From positions 1 through 64,000 of the forward strand of contig NZ_JTDV01000011.1 in assembly GCF_000943555.1 (NCBI RefSeq): DNA of 64,000 nt. The letters run 5' to 3'. Shown here in pieces: positions 60,465 through 64,000 of this stretch (its first letter is position 1; the number at the start of each line of letters is the position of its first letter). Under the pieces are notes generated by a model. That model saw nothing but the letters and a program-made list of their open reading frames with translations, searched no databases and was not told where the DNA came from. The translations under genes were made by a program, and so were the position numbers. Source of the DNA: Neotamlana nanhaiensis. GTDB lineage: Bacteria; Bacteroidota; Bacteroidia; Flavobacteriales; Flavobacteriaceae.

Positions 60465-61751
60465 CTATCTGTCGCTTGCAGCTTTAAATGCTCTTTCGTT
60501 TTCACCAATATAAACTTGTCTTGGACGACCAATTGGTTCTTTACGTAAACGCATTTCTCTCCATTGCGCTATCCAACCTGGTAAACGTCCTAAGGCGAAC
60601 ATAACCGTAAACATTTCAACAGGAATACCCATAGCACGGTAAATAATTCCTGAGTAAAAATCGACGTTTGGATATAATTTTCTATCTACGAAATATTGGT
60701 CTTCTAAAGCTTCTTTTTCTAAACCTTTAGCAATATCTAAAATAGGATCTTGTACTCCTAAATCTCCTAAAACTTCATCTGCAGCTACTTTTATAATTCT
60801 CGCTCTTGGATCGAAGTTTTTATAAACACGGTGACCAAAGCCCATCAAACGGAAAGGATCGGCTTTATCTTTAGCTTTACCCATATATTTTTTAGTATCG
60901 CCACCATCGGCCTTAATTGCTTCTAGCATTTCTAAAACCGCTTGGTTTGCACCTCCATGAAGCGGTCCCCAAAGTGCCGAAATACCAGCAGATAAAGATG
61001 CAAATAACCCAGCATGCGACGAGCCTACAATTCGTACTGTTGACGTAGAACAGTTTTGCTCATGATCGGCATGAAGTATTAACAATTTATCTAAAGCGTT
61101 TACTAAAATTTTATTTTGTTTATAATCTTCATCAGGGCGTTTAAACATCATTTGTAAAATGTTTTCTACGTAACCTAATGACGAACTACCATAATCTAAA
61201 GGTAAGCCCATTTTTTTGCGCATTGTCCAAGCCACTAAAATTGGGAATTTACCTAAAATACGAACAATGGCATTGTACATTTCCTCTTCAGAATCTACAT
61301 TTACAGAAGATGGATTAAACGCTGTTAACGCACTTGTTAAAGATGCTAAAACTCCCATTGGATGTGCAGATTTTGGAAAGGCATCTAAAATCTTTTTAAC
61401 ATCATCATCAACTACGGCGTGTTTTTTAATATCGGCATGAAACTTTTCAAGTTCACTGCTCGTTGGAAGGTCTCCAAAAATTAAAAGATATGCTACTTCT
61501 AAAAAATCGGCTTTTTCGGCTAATTCCTCTATGCTATAACCTCTGTACCTTAAAATACCCTTTTCACCATCTAAAAAAGTAATGCCACTAACACACGATC
61601 CTGTATTTTTATAACCAGGATCGATAGTTGTTACACCACCTGTTACGCCTCTAAGTTTTGAGATATCTATTGCAACTTCATTCTCGGTTCCTGTAAATAA
61701 CGGGAACTCATTCTTTTGTCCGTTTATTTCAATTGTAGCAGTATTTGCCAT
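60465..61751 (-). CDS. gltA: citrate synthase
   Basis: 428 residues, type II length. HADHEQNCSTSTVRIVGSSHAGLFASLSAGISALWGPLHGGAN (in parts) and GFGHRVYKNFDPRA contain the catalytic His residues; LPGWIAQWREM is near the C-terminal substrate Arg. It condenses acetyl-CoA and oxaloacetate. It follows eno after 179 bases with a terminator between, so the two are separate units. Confidence 0.97.
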   Translation of the reverse strand: MANTATIEINGQKNEFPLFTGTENEVAIDISKLRGVTGGVTTIDPGYKNTGSCVSGITFLDGEKGILRYRGYSIEELAEKADFLEVAYLLIFGDLPTSSELEKFHADIKKHAVVDDDVKKILDAFPKSAHPMGVLASLTSALTAFNPSSVNVDSEEEMYNAIVRILGKFPILVAWTMRKKMGLPLDYGSSSLGYVENILQMMFKRPDEDYKQNKILVNALDKLLILHADHEQNCSTSTVRIVGSSHAGLFASLSAGISALWGPLHGGANQAVLEMLEAIKADGGDTKKYMGKAKDKADPFRLMGFGHRVYKNFDPRARIIKVAADEVLGDLGVQDPILDIAKGLEKEALEDQYFVDRKLYPNVDFYSGIIYRAMGIPVEMFTVMFALGRLPGWIAQWREMRLRKEPIGRPRQVYIGENERAFKAASDR

Positions 61752-61875
61752 GTTTAATGTTATAAGTTTTTGTTTAATTTTCGTGGAAGGCTAAAGTACA
61801 AAATATACTATTATTTTTAAAGCTAATTACAAACGATTTAATCGATTGCACAATTAAATTTTTTGATTAAAAACG

Positions 61876-61909
61876 AAAAAAGCGATTATTTAACAATAAC
61901 CGCTTTTTT
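61876..61909 (-). terminator. terminator after eno
   Basis: Stem AAAAAAGCG/CGCTTTTTT extended inside by TTATT/AATAA (61886-61890, 61895-61899), loop TAAC; strong T tail on the minus strand. Confidence 0.92.
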
Positions 61910-61930
61910 GTATAAAAACATAACTGTTGT

Positions 61931-63232
<1,302 letters not shown>

Positions 63233-63249
63233 TTAATCTTTATTTTATT

Positions 63250-63257
63250 CAAATTTA
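63250..63257 (-). promoter_or_regulatory. -7 box for eno
   Basis: TAAATTTG on the minus strand, an exact match to TAnnTTTG, 29 bases before the ATG. Confidence 0.45.
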
Positions 63258-63335
63258 CGGTTTAATCTTGTTATTATTTCATGCTTTATAAAAGAATTTC
63301 ATAAAAACATTTCGATAACGTTTTAGTAATAAAAA

Positions 63336-63368
63336 AAACCTCAAAAACAGCGAACTGCTTTGAGGTTT
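63336..63368 (-). terminator. terminator after carA
   Basis: Stem AAACCTCAAA/TTTGAGGTTT (63336-63345, 63359-63368) with an inner CAG/CTG pair and a T run on the minus strand, directly after the carA stop. Confidence 0.92.
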
Positions 63369-63375
63369 CTTTAAA

Positions 63376-64000
63376 CTATTTTTTTATATTTTCAATGAAT
63401 TGATCGAACAAATACGATGAATCGTGTGGTCCAGGACTAGCTTCTGGGTGATATTGTACCGAAAAACAATTTTTATTTTTCATAGCAATACCTGCAATGG
63501 TATTATCGTTTAAATGTACATGTGTAATTTCTAGTTCAGCATTTGCTTCTGTTTCTTCTCTGTTAATAGCAAAACCATGGTTTTGAGACGTAATTTCACC
63601 TTTACCCGTTATTAAATTTTTAACAGGATGGTTTATACCACGATGACCATTATACATTTTATATGTAGATACACCATTAGCTAATGCAATAACTTGGTGC
63701 CCTAAACAAATACCGAATAATGGTAAGTTTCTTTTTATAATTTCTTTAGCTATTTCTTGAGCTTCAACTAAAGGTTCTGGATCTCCTGGTCCGTTTGATA
63801 AGAAATAACCATCCGGTTTAAACGCTTCTAAATCTTCAAATTTAGAATTATAAGGAAACACCTTAATATAAACATCGCGTTTAGCTATATTACGTAAGAT
63901 GTTTGTTTTTATTCCAATATCTAAAGCAGCAACTTTATAAGTTGCATTCTCATCACCATAAAAATAAGGTTCTTTAGTTGATACTTTTGAAGCTAACTCT
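63376..64000 (-). CDS. carA: carbamoyl-phosphate synthase small subunit, 3' part
   Basis: The minus-strand frame is open to the window edge; a GTG at 63861 is internal, since coding continues upstream (ATYKVAALDIGIKTNILRN). The visible 207 residues are the glutamine-amidotransferase domain: nucleophile in FGICLGHQVIALANG, His-Glu in SVQYHPEASPGPHDS. The subunit releases ammonia from glutamine for carbamoyl phosphate, used for pyrimidines and arginine. The N-terminal domain lies beyond the window. Confidence 0.95.
   Translation of the reverse strand, partial: ELASKVSTKEPYFYGDENATYKVAALDIGIKTNILRNIAKRDVYIKVFPYNSKFEDLEAFKPDGYFLSNGPGDPEPLVEAQEIAKEIIKRNLPLFGICLGHQVIALANGVSTYKMYNGHRGINHPVKNLITGKGEITSQNHGFAINREETEANAELEITHVHLNDNTIAGIAMKNKNCFSVQYHPEASPGPHDSSYLFDQFIENIKK

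Overview
The window is chromosomal DNA from a member of the Flavobacteriaceae (Bacteroidota). The signs are AT-rich sequence, TAnnTTTG-type -7 boxes, a type IX secretion sorting domain, a GLPGLI-family protein beside an outer-membrane beta-barrel protein, an XrtF exosortase pair, a DUF5686 protein, and Bacteroidota-style gene clusters (mreBCD-mrdA-rodA; rluD-PASTA; ddl-coaD). I cannot name the genus. Most of the window is core metabolism and envelope genes. I see no prophage, CRISPR array, intact IS element or transfer region.

Layout. 1-2.1 kb is the least ordinary part: the 3' end of a TPR protein made of eight near-identical 138-bp units, a hairpin-rich spacer, a decayed type IX secretion C-terminal domain, and a 28-residue Lys-rich ORF bracketed by terminators. 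2.1-9.3 kb: a DUF4405/DUF2271-like membrane protein, a membrane-anchored dihydrofolate reductase, a lipoprotein hydrolase, an FAD dehydrogenase, a sugar acetyltransferase, fabD and lspA. 9.4-12.9 kb: surface-polysaccharide and LPS genes (galE, a DegT aminotransferase, waaA). 12.9-15.7 kb: an Ala-rich lipoprotein and an exported protein with seven 162-bp coiled-coil repeats. A tRNA-Tyr follows. 16-19.7 kb: the beta-barrel/GLPGLI pair. 19.8-24.9 kb: a deoxynucleoside kinase, a DPP-IV-like peptidase and an App1-like phosphatase. 24.9-28.2 kb: a membrane ion-pumping pyrophosphatase beside a soluble one. 28.3-33.7 kb: an M1 peptidase, a permuted-papain lipoprotein and a DUF5686 protein. 33.7-36.7 kb: pdhB and etfBA. 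36.8-40.6 kb: a bifunctional-nuclease-like protein, a nucleoside transporter, thyA and a CBM48-like protein, with several unusual intergenic repeats. 40.6-43.2 kb: a DUF6807 lipoprotein, XrtF with its partner, and a GAF protein. 43.4-51.7 kb: purH, then the elongasome operon mreB-mreC-mreD-mrdA-rodA, then a deformylase-like lipoprotein. 51.7-57.6 kb: rluD, PASTA, ddl, coaD, a SulP transporter. 57.7-64 kb: an M14 peptidase, an amidinohydrolase, gltA, eno and the 3' part of carA.

Functional themes. Cell-wall elongation is dense here: MreBCD, PBP2 and RodA, with Ddl and a PASTA protein nearby. Nucleotide supply is spread through the window (folA, thyA, deoxynucleoside kinase, nucleoside transporter, purH, carA). 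Central carbon and energy genes are pdhB, gltA, eno, etfBA and the two pyrophosphatases.

I did not find a clear new multi-gene system. The best leads are an ~80-bp direct repeat shared by the folA upstream region and the CBM48/DUF6807 intergenic region 37 kb away, a 77-bp nested inverted repeat before the bifunctional-nuclease gene, a 112-bp inverted-repeat-bounded segment after thyA, a peptide deformylase that carries a lipoprotein signal, the 2TM-DHFR fusion, the TPR array whose N-terminal domain lies outside the window, and the tiny ORF at 1953-2039. No gene-free stretch is longer than about 300 bases; the longest are 1291-1528, 3145-3408 and 27288-27569, each described below.
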